Part shown: one piece after another, positions 17,383-26,855 of the stretch
How positions within the stretch are numbered: the first letter of the stretch is position 1
Layout of the letters: the number at the start of each line of letters is the position of its first letter
Source: Haloarcula sp. CBA1129
GTDB lineage: Archaea; Halobacteriota; Halobacteria; Halobacteriales; Haloarculaceae
DNA: 64,000 nt
Assembly (NCBI RefSeq): GCF_008729015.1
Contig: NZ_RKSM01000003.1
Span: forward strand, 124,001 to 188,000
Reading direction: 5' to 3'
Translations under genes and position numbers: made by a program
Notes under the pieces: model-generated
The model's input: the letters and a program-made list of their open reading frames with translations, nothing else
What the model was told of the DNA's origin: nothing
Database searches by the model: none

Positions 17383-18645
17383 TTACAGTGTCTCGTTTTG
17401 TGCCTTCCGTGCGACGTTGTCGACAGGGTAGCCCGCATCGCGTATCGCTGTGATGATGGCTCCTGCGTGCTCGGCACCGCTTGTCTCGACGTTGAAGACA
17501 AGATACGCCTCTCCGATCTCGAGATTTTCGACGGACCGCTCGTGTCGGACATCGTGGATGTTGGCCCCCTGTCTGGCGATGACACCCGAGATCTCTTCCA
17601 TCACACCCGGCTGGTCGTCGATACGGACCCGAAGCTGGAGGAGTTGCTGGCGCTCCGTGAGTGCGTGGATGAGAACCTCACGCATCTGTGTCATGTCGAG
17701 GTTGCCGCCACAGAGCAGCGGCATCACCGTCTCGCCCGACACGTCGAGGTCGTCGCTCAGTATGGCAGCCACGGAGGCGGCCCCGGCACCTTCCACGACC
17801 TGTTTGGCCCGTTCCATCAACAGGAGAATCGCCTGTGCGATGTCGGTGTCGGTAACCGTCACGACCTCGTCGACGTTCGCCTCGATGATGTCGAGCGTCG
17901 TCTCCGAGATACCGCCGGTAGCGATACCGTCGGCGATGGTGTCGACCTCGTCGAGCACGACCGGAATCCCCTTGTCGAGACTTTCGTGGACTGTCTCCGC
18001 GCCGGTCGCCTGCACACCGACGACGCGCGTCTCGGGCGAGAGGTGTTTGATTGCGGTCGAGACACCGCTGATGAGCCCGCCGCCGCCGATGGGGACGACG
18101 ACTGTGTCGACATCGGGGCAGTCGTGGTACATCTCCGTCCCGAGGGTCCCCTGTCCGGCAATTATATCCAGATCATCGTAAGCGTGAACGAACTCGGCAT
18201 CGGTCTCCTCGACGATGGCTTTGGCGTGTGACATCGTCTCCTGAAAGTCGTTACCGACCAGCTCGACGCTCCCGCCATAGCCTCTCGTGGCATCGATCTT
18301 GGCCTGTGGCGCGTTCTCCGGCATGAAAATCGTCGAGTCCGCCCCGCATTTTGTCGCAGCGAGGGCGACGCCCTGCGCGTGGTTACCGGCGCTGGCAGCA
18401 ACGAACGACTCCACGCCGTCAGCAACGTCCTGTGAGATCTTGTTGTACGCGCCTCTGGTCTTGAACGAGCCTGTCCACTGGAGGTGCTCCATCTTCAGGT
18501 GTACCTCGGCGTCGACGAACCCGCCGAGGGACGTGCTCCGTTCGACCGGGGTCTTCTTGACGACCGTGTCGTCGTCTAAGCGTTCGCGGGCGCGTTCGAT
18601 GTCCGCGTATGTGACAGGCAGCGTGTCCGATTCGGTTTGTGTCAT
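17383..18645 (-). CDS. ilvA: Threonine ammonia-lyase with C-terminal ACT domain
   Basis: A 420-residue PLP enzyme deaminating threonine (and perhaps serine) to 2-oxobutyrate. The PLP lysine lies in GSFKTRGAY (K62), the phosphate-binding loop is GGGGLISG, and residues about 335-405 form an ACT regulatory domain (VRIDDQPGVMEEISG). The single short ACT domain resembles the catabolic/short IlvA class. EutB of hydroxyectoine degradation is a related alternative; the deacylase at 24489 makes that worth noting, but no other ectoine gene is here. The gene lies directly beside the FAD/GcvT block on the same strand, 56 bp from it. Confidence 0.85.
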   Translation of the reverse strand: MTQTESDTLPVTYADIERARERLDDDTVVKKTPVERSTSLGGFVDAEVHLKMEHLQWTGSFKTRGAYNKISQDVADGVESFVAASAGNHAQGVALAATKCGADSTIFMPENAPQAKIDATRGYGGSVELVGNDFQETMSHAKAIVEETDAEFVHAYDDLDIIAGQGTLGTEMYHDCPDVDTVVVPIGGGGLISGVSTAIKHLSPETRVVGVQATGAETVHESLDKGIPVVLDEVDTIADGIATGGISETTLDIIEANVDEVVTVTDTDIAQAILLLMERAKQVVEGAGAASVAAILSDDLDVSGETVMPLLCGGNLDMTQMREVLIHALTERQQLLQLRVRIDDQPGVMEEISGVIARQGANIHDVRHERSVENLEIGEAYLVFNVETSGAEHAGAIITAIRDAGYPVDNVARKAQNETL

Positions 18646-18701
18646 ATGTTCATATCGTCACGGGCCGTATGTCAAAGTTGGTGGGTCAGTGCGCTGTCCT
18701 G

Positions 18702-21254
18702 TCATTTGATGATACGCTCCCGGGCCGGATCGAACAGCGGCTCGTCGCGCACCGTCGCATCGTAGGTCTCGCCCTCACACTGTATCTGGACCGAGGTGCC
18801 GGCTTCGGCGTGTTCGGTCGGAACGTACGTGTACGCGATTGATTCGCCGATACTGTAGCCGTAGTTCCCGGCCTGCACGTAGCCGATAGCCTCGCCGTCT
18901 TTCAGCACCGGCCGCCCGCTCAGCATGATGTCCGTCGAGTTATCAAGGGTCAGCGGCGTGATTTTGCTGTCGATGCCCTCCTCGCGGGCTGTCTCCAGCG
19001 TGTCCTTGCCGATAAATTCAGTATCCATATCGACGGCGAAAGGCAGCCCGGCCTCGAAGGGGTTCGAGTCTGTGTCGATGTCCGTCCCCCAGAGGCGGTA
19101 GCCTTTCTCCAATCGCATGGAACTGAGCGCGCCGCCGCCCATCGGTCGGAGGCTGAGGTCGTCGCCGGCGTCCCGCAGCGTCTCCCAGAGCCGCTGACCG
19201 TACTCGGTCGGCGCCCACAGCTCCCAGCCGAGTTCGCCCACGTACGAGACCCGGAGCGCGATGACCGGCACGTCGCCGACGTACATCTGCTTGGCACTGA
19301 AGTACGGGAATCCTTCGTTTGTCACGTCCGCATCGGTGCAGCGCTGGAGGAGGAGGCGGGCATTGGGCCCCCAGAGCCCGATTGTCGACTTCGCGCCTTC
19401 CTCGATGTGGACCGACACCGTCTCCGGAGCCTCGTCTTCGAGGTGGCCGCCGTGGATTCCCGGTGAGTTGCCGCCACCGGTCGTGACCATGAACTCCTCG
19501 TCGTCGAGCTTGACGACAGTGATGTCCGCGAGAATGCCGCCACCGTCGTTCAACAGCAGCGAGTAGCGGACCTGCCCGGTTTCGATGTCCATGTCGTTGC
19601 TACAGACCCGCTGGAGGAACGCCTGACTCCCCTCGCCCTCGACCATAATCGAGCTGAACGTCGTCATGTCGAACATCGACACTTTCTCGCGGGTGTGGAG
19701 ATGTTCGGCAGCCTCGATTTTCGAGCGATTGATTCCCTGCCAGCCGTCTTGGTCGGGAATCCGGTCTTCGTACTTTTCGACCAAGTCGGCGTTAGATTCG
19801 TAGTACTGTGGCGTCTCCCAACCGCCGCTCTGGTAGAACTCCGCGCCGAGTTCTTTCTGCTGGTGATAGAACGGGCTCGTCCGGAGTTTCCGGTGGTCGT
19901 CGGGCTGCCAGCGCGGCTCGACGATGCTGTAGACCTGCTCGTAGCGCTTGGCCCCGCGGTCGACGAAGTAGTCTTTCTTGCCTGCGTGCGGTTCGAACCG
20001 CCGGACGTGAATGCCGCCGGTGTCGACTGGGCCCGAGGGCAGTCGGGGGACGCCGTTCTCCATCCACTCGGCGAGGATGCGGCCATAGCCGCCGGAGTGG
20101 GTCCACCAGATAGCCAGCCCGGTCCAGAGGCCGTCGACCTGCGCCGTCTCGCCGACGGCCGGCATCCCGTCGGGCGTGAAGACGAAGATGCCGTTCTCCG
20201 TGGCCTCGTACTCCACGTCCTGTGTCGCCGGCAGGAGTTCGTCGAAGGCCTGCTTCGCGGACTTGTCCCGCCCGCGGTGAGTCGGCGTCTCCCAGTGCTC
20301 TTTCGTGAACCCTCTGACTGAGGCCTGACGCTCCTCGGTGTTTTTCCCCATCGCTTCGGGGTCGACCGAAAGCGTCTCGTGGTTGTACGATCCCATCCCG
20401 AGCGCGTCGCCGTGGGTCCGGAAGTACAGCGAGTGGTCTTGGTCGCGGCCGACGGGCTGGTGTGGCCCTTCGCTCATGTACTCCGCGATAGAACGGTCTC
20501 CGGGTACGTCTAGCCCGGTCGTGTTGTCACCAACCGAGGATTCAGCGTCGGCGAGCTCCTCCATCGGTTCGGTGACGACGTACTGGTGCTCTACCGGGGC
20601 AATTGGGAGATCGAGCCCGGCCAGCTGGCCCGTCTGGTAGCCCCAGTTGTTCGTCGCGATGACGGCTCGCTCGCAGTCGATGCGGCCCTGATCCGTCTCG
20701 ACGCCGTTGATTTCTCCCCCGGAAACAGCCAGATCCGTGACCTCTGTGTTCCCGTAGAACGACGCCGTGGAGTTCTCCATGTACCACTGGAGCGCGCCGA
20801 TACCGTCGACGCGCCCGTCAGTTGGCGAGTAGTAGCCGCCCAGAATCTCGTCTTCGTCGACCATCGGGAGGTGCTCGGTGACCTCTTCGGGCGAAAGCAG
20901 TTGGGGTTCCGGGAGCCCGTAGGAAGTCGCCCATTCGACGCGTCGACGGAGGTAGTCCATCCGCTCTTCGCTCCGGGCAACCTCGATGCCACCGACCTCG
21001 TCGTAGACGCCGGCATCAGAAAGGAGTCGACTCGTGTAGTAGGCTGTCTTCGTCTGTATCTTGGACGGCGACGTTTGGAACATTATCCCGGGAGCGTGGA
21101 CCGACGACCCGCCAGTGACGGGCAGCGGGCCCTGATCGATGACCGCGACATCCTCCGCGCCGAGTTCGGTCAGATGATACGCGACGCTACACCCGACGGC
21201 CCCGGCACCGATAACGACTGTATCCGCCCGAGACGGGGGAGTCTCTGTGCTCAT
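18702..21254 (-). CDS. FAD-dependent dimethylglycine/sarcosine dehydrogenase-type protein with GcvT domain
   Basis: An 850-residue fusion. The N-terminal FAD oxidoreductase domain (about 1-370) has GAGAVGCSVAYHL and the motif GSSVHAPG with His53, the position used for covalent FAD in dimethylglycine dehydrogenases. A connecting domain precedes the C-terminal GcvT-type THF-binding domain (about 450-850), with blocks such as MTTGGGNSPG and LRVSYVGELGWELW. The reaction is oxidative N-demethylation of a small methylamine (dimethylglycine or sarcosine are candidates), passing the one-carbon unit to THF. A homologous gene follows at 21470. Exact substrate cannot be read from sequence. Confidence 0.88.
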   Translation of the reverse strand: MSTETPPSRADTVVIGAGAVGCSVAYHLTELGAEDVAVIDQGPLPVTGGSSVHAPGIMFQTSPSKIQTKTAYYTSRLLSDAGVYDEVGGIEVARSEERMDYLRRRVEWATSYGLPEPQLLSPEEVTEHLPMVDEDEILGGYYSPTDGRVDGIGALQWYMENSTASFYGNTEVTDLAVSGGEINGVETDQGRIDCERAVIATNNWGYQTGQLAGLDLPIAPVEHQYVVTEPMEELADAESSVGDNTTGLDVPGDRSIAEYMSEGPHQPVGRDQDHSLYFRTHGDALGMGSYNHETLSVDPEAMGKNTEERQASVRGFTKEHWETPTHRGRDKSAKQAFDELLPATQDVEYEATENGIFVFTPDGMPAVGETAQVDGLWTGLAIWWTHSGGYGRILAEWMENGVPRLPSGPVDTGGIHVRRFEPHAGKKDYFVDRGAKRYEQVYSIVEPRWQPDDHRKLRTSPFYHQQKELGAEFYQSGGWETPQYYESNADLVEKYEDRIPDQDGWQGINRSKIEAAEHLHTREKVSMFDMTTFSSIMVEGEGSQAFLQRVCSNDMDIETGQVRYSLLLNDGGGILADITVVKLDDEEFMVTTGGGNSPGIHGGHLEDEAPETVSVHIEEGAKSTIGLWGPNARLLLQRCTDADVTNEGFPYFSAKQMYVGDVPVIALRVSYVGELGWELWAPTEYGQRLWETLRDAGDDLSLRPMGGGALSSMRLEKGYRLWGTDIDTDSNPFEAGLPFAVDMDTEFIGKDTLETAREEGIDSKITPLTLDNSTDIMLSGRPVLKDGEAIGYVQAGNYGYSIGESIAYTYVPTEHAEAGTSVQIQCEGETYDATVRDEPLFDPARERIIK

Positions 21255-21469
21255 GTATCTCGTTTGGGACTGTTTCTGTCATAATCTTAAATACACCGGT
21301 GACAAGAGACCGACAGTGAGAGAAAACGAGTATAGAACGCCGCTATTGGTATTCTATCGCGTATTCGTCAGAGCAGCAAGCCCAGCGAACCGACAGAAAT
21401 GAAGCCGTCAGGTCCGAACCACAGCGTGTTATTTATGCGATAGGACCAGTCGAGTGCGGCAAGTCGCCG

Positions 21470-24040
21470 TCAGACGAGCGGCTCCTCTTGGACAGTCGCG
21501 TCGTACCGCTCTCCCTCGTAGCGGATTTCGACGCTTGTGCCGGGTTCGGCGTACTCGGGTGGCAGATACGTGTAGGCGACGCACGCGCCTTCGGTGTAGC
21601 CGTACTCGGCGCTGTGGAGATAGCCGATGGTTTCGTCGCCGTCGAGGACTGGCTTGTTGTCGAGCACAACAGCCTCCTCGTCGTCAAGGGTCAGGCAGGC
21701 GACCTTGTGGTCGATGTTGTCGCCGTCGGCGGCCGCCGCGACCGCCTCCTTGCCGATGAAGTCGGTTTCGAGGTCGACGGCCCAGCCCAGGCCGGCCTCG
21801 TAGGGGTTGTGCTCCGTGTGGAGGTCCTTCCCCCAGAGGCGGAACCCTTTCTCGATTCGGAGCGAGTCGAGCGCGCCGTTGCCGTACGGGCGGATGCCGT
21901 ACTCCTCGCCGGCCTCCATGATGTGCTCCCAGAGGCGCTCGCCGTACTCCGAGGGCGTGTAGAACTCCCAACCGAGTTCGCCCGCATACGAGACACGCAG
22001 CGCGGTCACGGGAATGTTCTTCACGAAGAACTGCTGGCTCGTGAAGAACGGGAAGGCGTCGTCCGAGAGGTCGACATCGGTGACCTTCGACAGGACTTTC
22101 CGGGCGTTCGGCCCGGTACAGACCATCGCCGCCAGACTTGAGGTCACGTCGTTGACGACCACGTCGTCTGGGGACTGCTCGCGCACCCACGCGACGTGGT
22201 TGTTCCCGACCTCACGGCCGGTCGTCAGCAGGAGGTAGCGGTCCTCGTCGGTTCGCGTGACCGTGATGTCCGCCCGGACCCCGCCGGCTTCGTTGCACAT
22301 CAGCGTGTACTTCACGTCGCCCACGTCGATGTCCATGTCGTTCGTACAGAGGTACTGGATGAACTCGCCAGCATCGCTCCCGATGACTTCCATCTTGTTG
22401 AAGGCGGTCATGTCGTGGAGGCCCACGTTCTCGCGGACGTTCAGCGCCTCGGCACCTTCGATCGGCGACCAGTACTTCGCCTCCCAGCCCTCTCGGTCGG
22501 GAATCCGGTCGCCGTACTCCGCCAGCAGGTCAGCATTCGATTCGAACCAGTGTGGCGCTTCCCAGCCGGCCTCTGCCCACAGTTCGGCGTCGTACTCCTT
22601 GTGGGTGTGGTACATCGGGGTCCGGCGGATGTCCCGCTGTTTGTCGGTCCAGACCCATTTCGGGTGCATGATGTTGTAGACGATGCGGTACTCCTCGCCC
22701 CCGATGTCCCGGGCGAAGTCCCAGCTCCCCTCGTGCTCGTCGAACCGGTTCACGTCACAGTGGGCGAGATCAATCGGGCCGGACGGGAGCCGTGGACTAC
22801 CGTTCTCCATCCACTCAGCGAGCGCTTTGCCGGCACCGCCGGCGTGAGTGACCCAGATGGCCGCCGCCGTCCAGAGGCCGTCGTACTCCTGTACAGGACC
22901 CATCACGGGAAGGCCGTTGGGTGATTCAGCGAACATCCCGTTGTACTTGTGTTCGAGCTCCTTGCCGGCCGTTGCCGGGAGGAGTTCGTCGCTGGCCTGA
23001 CGCGGGGCCTTGTCCGGCCGGTCCGGATGGGTCGCGTTGTCCATGTGGTAGTCAGTAAAGTCGTGGACCGACCCCTGCTCGCCGTCCGGGTCGTTCCCGC
23101 CCAGTTCCTGCGGGTCGGGCACGATTGGCTCGTGGTTGTACGAGCCGATACCGTAGGAATCCCCGTGGTTCCGGTAGTACATCGCGTTGTCCTGATCGCG
23201 CAGAATCGGCCGGTCCGGGCCGACGAGCAGCCGCTTTGCTTTCTCCCCGGAGACGTTCTCGTAGTTCTCGAACAGCGGGTGGTCGGTGATGTCGACCGCA
23301 CTGTCTGCCAGTTCCTCAAGCGACTCCGTCATCGTGTACTGGTGCTCGACCGGCGTCACTGGCAGGTTTACGTCGAGTTTCTCGCCGAGTTGCCGGGCCC
23401 AGATGTTCGTCGCGACGACGACCTCGTTACACTCGATACTGCCGTTCTCCGTGATAACGGCCCGTACCGAGCCGTTTTCGGTTTCGACGTCTTCCGTTCT
23501 CGTGTGCGGGACGAACTTCGCGCCCCGGTCCATCGCTTCACGGGCCAGCGCGTCACACGCGACGACACCGGAGACCTGCCCGTCCGTCGGGGAGTAGTAG
23601 CCGCCCTTGATCTGGTCGGCGTCGACAAGCGGGAGGTGTTCAGTCACTTCCTCGGGCGAGAGCAGCTGGGGGTCCTCTATCCCCCATGCCTTGGCGTACT
23701 CGACGCGTCGCTGGAGGAAGTCCATGCGCTCCTCGCTACGTGCGACTTCGATGCCACCTGTTTCGTTGTATGCTTGATGTCCATCGGCCCCTTCAAGATC
23801 CGAGTACAGCCGCCGGCTGTAGTCCGCGAACTGGCTGAGGACCTTCGGTTCCGCGGTCTGGAACATGATTCCAGGGGCGTGCGTCGACGATCCACCGGTG
23901 GTGGGCATCGGCCCCTGATCAACTACGACCACATCTTCACGACCGAGCTCTGTCAGCTGGTAGGCGATGTTGCAGCCGACGATTCCAGCGCCGACGATCA
24001 CGGTGTCGGCCTTGGTCGGCAAGCTATCGGTAGGCTCCAT
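21470..24040 (-). CDS. Paralogous FAD-dependent dimethylglycine/sarcosine dehydrogenase-type protein with GcvT domain
   Basis: An 856-residue protein with the same architecture as the gene at 18702: GAGIVGCNIAYQL, GSSTHAPG with candidate covalent-FAD His54, and a GcvT half with LTTGREVGNNHVAW and LRVSYAGELGWEFY. Divergence from its neighbour is considerable, so this is an old tandem duplication and the two may act on successive substrates such as dimethylglycine then sarcosine. The start at 24040 (MEPTDS) is chosen because residues upstream are not halophile-like. The 215-bp gap to the downstream gene includes its own TATA-like AATCTTAAATAC (21284-21295), so the second gene has a separate promoter. 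Confidence 0.88.
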   Translation of the reverse strand: MEPTDSLPTKADTVIVGAGIVGCNIAYQLTELGREDVVVVDQGPMPTTGGSSTHAPGIMFQTAEPKVLSQFADYSRRLYSDLEGADGHQAYNETGGIEVARSEERMDFLQRRVEYAKAWGIEDPQLLSPEEVTEHLPLVDADQIKGGYYSPTDGQVSGVVACDALAREAMDRGAKFVPHTRTEDVETENGSVRAVITENGSIECNEVVVATNIWARQLGEKLDVNLPVTPVEHQYTMTESLEELADSAVDITDHPLFENYENVSGEKAKRLLVGPDRPILRDQDNAMYYRNHGDSYGIGSYNHEPIVPDPQELGGNDPDGEQGSVHDFTDYHMDNATHPDRPDKAPRQASDELLPATAGKELEHKYNGMFAESPNGLPVMGPVQEYDGLWTAAAIWVTHAGGAGKALAEWMENGSPRLPSGPIDLAHCDVNRFDEHEGSWDFARDIGGEEYRIVYNIMHPKWVWTDKQRDIRRTPMYHTHKEYDAELWAEAGWEAPHWFESNADLLAEYGDRIPDREGWEAKYWSPIEGAEALNVRENVGLHDMTAFNKMEVIGSDAGEFIQYLCTNDMDIDVGDVKYTLMCNEAGGVRADITVTRTDEDRYLLLTTGREVGNNHVAWVREQSPDDVVVNDVTSSLAAMVCTGPNARKVLSKVTDVDLSDDAFPFFTSQQFFVKNIPVTALRVSYAGELGWEFYTPSEYGERLWEHIMEAGEEYGIRPYGNGALDSLRIEKGFRLWGKDLHTEHNPYEAGLGWAVDLETDFIGKEAVAAAADGDNIDHKVACLTLDDEEAVVLDNKPVLDGDETIGYLHSAEYGYTEGACVAYTYLPPEYAEPGTSVEIRYEGERYDATVQEEPLV

Positions 24041-24488
24041 ATCTCTGGGTAAAACGTACGAAGGCGTGGCAATATAGTTACCGCCTAACCCGACCCCCTT
24101 TGCAAAATAACAGCGAAGTATCACTTAGTGTTTCAAAATAACAGGAGTACCACTGTTAATAAGTCAACGTCTCTTGCGGCGATTGTTGCTGCCGGACGGG
24201 GCTGTGGTATCGCTCAACGCTAGGTATCTGTCATATCGAGTACTATGTTACCAATTCACTATCAATCAATACGTCGATGTGCCCCGTCTCGTTCCGGCAA
24301 ATCCAGCCGAACAGGGTCCAGTCACCACACGGGGTCCAGACGCTGCCATTGAGTGGGAATACTGGTCACGTCGTTGAACGCTGTATCCGTCAGTGCCTCT
24401 GTGTCGAGGGAACATCACAGCATGACTAATCAACCGAATAATGTTTCGGCTCCCGGTGTTTTTTGTCTGTACGCCGCCGGGCAGTAGT
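24041..24488. promoter_or_regulatory. Divergent spacer between methylamine dehydrogenase and deacylase genes
   Basis: A 448-bp region carrying both promoters. Position 24110 onward is AT-rich with the sequence TTTCAAAATAACAG. I see no clear operator or gene inside it. Confidence 0.35.
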
Positions 24489-25445
24489 ATGGAATACACG
24501 TCCGTCACGCACACGACATCTGACCGACAGCTCGGACGGTTGCCATCGGGGAGAGACGTGTCCGTGACCGTGCACCGATACGTCGGCGGCCCCGGCCCGA
24601 CAGTGTACATTCAGGCGGCACAACACGGTATCGAACTCAACGGCCCAGCCGCGTTACGGCGGCTCCACGACCACCTTGCTGACGCGTCCATCGCTGGCAC
24701 AGTCATCGTCGTTCCGGTGGTGAACCAGCTCGCGTTCGACCACCGGTCGTACATGACTCCCGGCGAGTACGACGTGATGAACCCGAACCTCAACCGCGTG
24801 TGGCCGGGCGACGCGGCCGGGAGCCTACAGGAACAGTTCGCGGCTCGCCTGTGGGAACTCGTAACTGACGCCGACGCGGCGGTCGACCTCCACACCGGCA
24901 CAGCAGACATGCTGGAGCACGTCAGGTGTCGGGCGGGCGACCCCGCCGCCAAGCGCCTCGCCGAAGCGTTCGGCACTGCATACAGGCTGACCGACGGACA
25001 CGAGGACGCCGGCGACAACGGCTCTGGTGGGACGTTCCGCGCTGCGGCTTCGGCGGCCGGGATTCCGGTTATCACCGCGGAGCTCTCGAACAGTCGCCGG
25101 ATAGCACAGGACGCGGTTACGGCTGGTGTCGACGGGATACGGAATCTCCTGCGCGAACGGGCAGTTCTTCCGGCAGAGCCCGAGGCCCGGACTGAGCAGA
25201 CGGTGCTTCGAAACGACGCAGAAGCGGTCACCGCAGCAGAGTCGGGACTGTTCGAGTGTCGGTCGGATATCGCCGTCGGCGACACCGTCGATGCCGGGGA
25301 ACGGCTGGGGACGGTCTACGAGCCCTCCTCGTTCGAGCAACAACAAATCGTCTCAGCGACAGAACGAGGGGTACTATTCTCACTTGCCAAGGAATCTGTG
25401 GTCGTCAAAGGGGAGCGTCTCGCCGGTATCGCAACACCACGGTAA
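24489..25445 (+). CDS. Succinylglutamate desuccinylase/aspartoacylase-family deacylase
   Basis: A 318-residue zinc-dependent amidohydrolase of the AstE/AspA family, related to DoeB-type N-acetyl-diaminobutyrate deacetylases. Zinc ligands are visible in AQHGIELNGP (His and Glu) and AVDLHTG (His). Residues about 235-318 are a C-terminal beta-rich domain that could act in substrate gating. The start at 24489 (MEYTSV) gives a halophile-like N-terminus. No other ectoine genes are close, so an ectoine role is only one possibility; N-acyl amino acid hydrolysis is safer. Confidence 0.75.
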   Translation: MEYTSVTHTTSDRQLGRLPSGRDVSVTVHRYVGGPGPTVYIQAAQHGIELNGPAALRRLHDHLADASIAGTVIVVPVVNQLAFDHRSYMTPGEYDVMNPNLNRVWPGDAAGSLQEQFAARLWELVTDADAAVDLHTGTADMLEHVRCRAGDPAAKRLAEAFGTAYRLTDGHEDAGDNGSGGTFRAAASAAGIPVITAELSNSRRIAQDAVTAGVDGIRNLLRERAVLPAEPEARTEQTVLRNDAEAVTAAESGLFECRSDIAVGDTVDAGERLGTVYEPSSFEQQQIVSATERGVLFSLAKESVVVKGERLAGIATPR

Positions 25446-25518
25446 CCGGCGCGAATCCAGTGAATTGCCGACGGGCACTGTTTTGAGTGTGTATTGGTAG
25501 CCACAGTTTTGCGGGAGT

Positions 25519-25533
25519 TTATAAATGGGTTCG
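25519..25533 (+). promoter_or_regulatory. Promoter element shared with metF (copy 1)
   Basis: TTATAAATGGGTTCG, containing a TATA box, 65 bp before the ATG at 25584. The same 15 bases occur at 26791, again 65 bp before the next gene's ATG. Confidence 0.65.
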
Positions 25534-25583
25534 GTATTCCACACCTATCTCTACAGCATAACGTGTCATAGTCACGCAATGAC

Positions 25584-26777
25584 ATGGGACTTCACACCGC
25601 GTTCACGGCGCTCGCGGAGGTCATCGGTGCGTACGAATCCCGCGGTCGGTCCATCGAGACCGTCGAAGCATCGCCGGCCGATGCCGGTGCTGCAGTCCTC
25701 GATGTGACGGTTGCGATGCCGGTCTCGCTTCGGTCCGGTGGCGGCGCTGATGAGGGTCTCACGCCGGAGAAGGCGAGGCTAACCGCCAGTGGTGATCTCG
25801 AAGTAACGTTCTCACCGTCGGCCACTGACCTCCCGTCGACTGCCGGTGCCTCACTGTCGATAGGCGACACCTCGGCTACGGTCACCGACGACGGCTTGCT
25901 CCTGACGATACAGCTGACAATCGACGCCGCAACTGCGCCAGACGAGGGGACCAGCGTCGACTGTGAGCCCGAACAGGCCAGTCCTGCTGACGCAGCGACA
26001 GTCAGCGCAGTGAGTTCGACCGACACCGTCAGTGGCGCATCGCCCGATGGTTTGGACGTCTCTCATTCGGAGTCTGTCAGCGGCGTAGACAACTCAGAAG
26101 AGAGCCCAACGTCGGACGGCACGGCTACGGCGGATACCCGATCTGGGTGCGAGACTGGCCCTGAATCCGACCCGTTCACCGCTGTCCGCGACGACTCCGT
26201 GCCACCGTACGAGGACACCGACTACCTGCAAGCCCTGTACGACGAGTGCGACAACTTCAGAGAAATCGCTGAGCAGATACAGATGGATGTCTCCTCTGAG
26301 ACTGTCCGCCGGTACATGATAGAAGCGGACATCCACGTCCCGAACACGTACGACACCGCCAGCGACGACGAGGAAGAACCATCGACCAAATCGGAGCCCT
26401 CGGACGAGGGTGCGAGCCAGTCTGGGGCTATGGACGAGGACGGACAGTTCAGTGCGGCCGAACCCGTCGCAGCCGAGTCAGCCGGGTCCGCCGAAGGGTC
26501 GGTCAGGGAACTCCCCGACGAGCAACTGATCACTGACGGGATTGGACTCCCGGCTGATGTCCAGTTGCACGACGTCGCGGTCGCAGTCGTCGATTCAGAC
26601 ACAGTGTATGAGGTCCAGCGGTGTCTGCGTCTCGACCGTGGCCAGACCCGCGACCTGCTGGAGGAACTCAATCTGTTGGATCTCGTCCTGTGTCGGCTCG
26701 CAGAAGAGCCAGAACACGGCGTCTCATACGAGACTGTGGCGAGTCGAATCCGACAGTGTACGCCACACAGCGCGTGA
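25584..26777 (+). CDS. Halophilic acidic protein with HTH-like segment, possible regulator
   Basis: A 397-residue protein I do not recognise as a whole. The N-terminal part (about 1-120) has beta-rich repeats with ADGGLLL-like strands. A long Ser/Asp/Glu-rich, disordered linker follows. A segment near residues 210-250 (YDECDNFREIAEQIQ and VSSETVRRYMIEA) looks like a helix-turn-helix, and a helical C-terminal domain (about 315-397) ends SRIRQCTPHSA. The gene shares its promoter element exactly with the metF-like gene downstream, so it may regulate or serve one-carbon metabolism. The GC content is ordinary. A function is not assigned. Confidence 0.6.
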   Translation: MGLHTAFTALAEVIGAYESRGRSIETVEASPADAGAAVLDVTVAMPVSLRSGGGADEGLTPEKARLTASGDLEVTFSPSATDLPSTAGASLSIGDTSATVTDDGLLLTIQLTIDAATAPDEGTSVDCEPEQASPADAATVSAVSSTDTVSGASPDGLDVSHSESVSGVDNSEESPTSDGTATADTRSGCETGPESDPFTAVRDDSVPPYEDTDYLQALYDECDNFREIAEQIQMDVSSETVRRYMIEADIHVPNTYDTASDDEEEPSTKSEPSDEGASQSGAMDEDGQFSAAEPVAAESAGSAEGSVRELPDEQLITDGIGLPADVQLHDVAVAVVDSDTVYEVQRCLRLDRGQTRDLLEELNLLDLVLCRLAEEPEHGVSYETVASRIRQCTPHSA

Positions 26778-26790
26778 TTGGGCGCGTTGG

Positions 26791-26805
26791 TTATAAATGG
26801 GTTCG
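26791..26805 (+). promoter_or_regulatory. Promoter element shared with the HTH gene (copy 2)
   Basis: Identical TTATAAATGGGTTCG, 65 bp before the ATG at 26856. The same distance and sequence as at 25519 argues for one shared promoter design and co-regulation. Confidence 0.65.
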
Positions 26806-26855
26806 ATGCCCCACCCATAGAGAAAAGTACGGGTACGCCTAATCTCTGGCAAATC

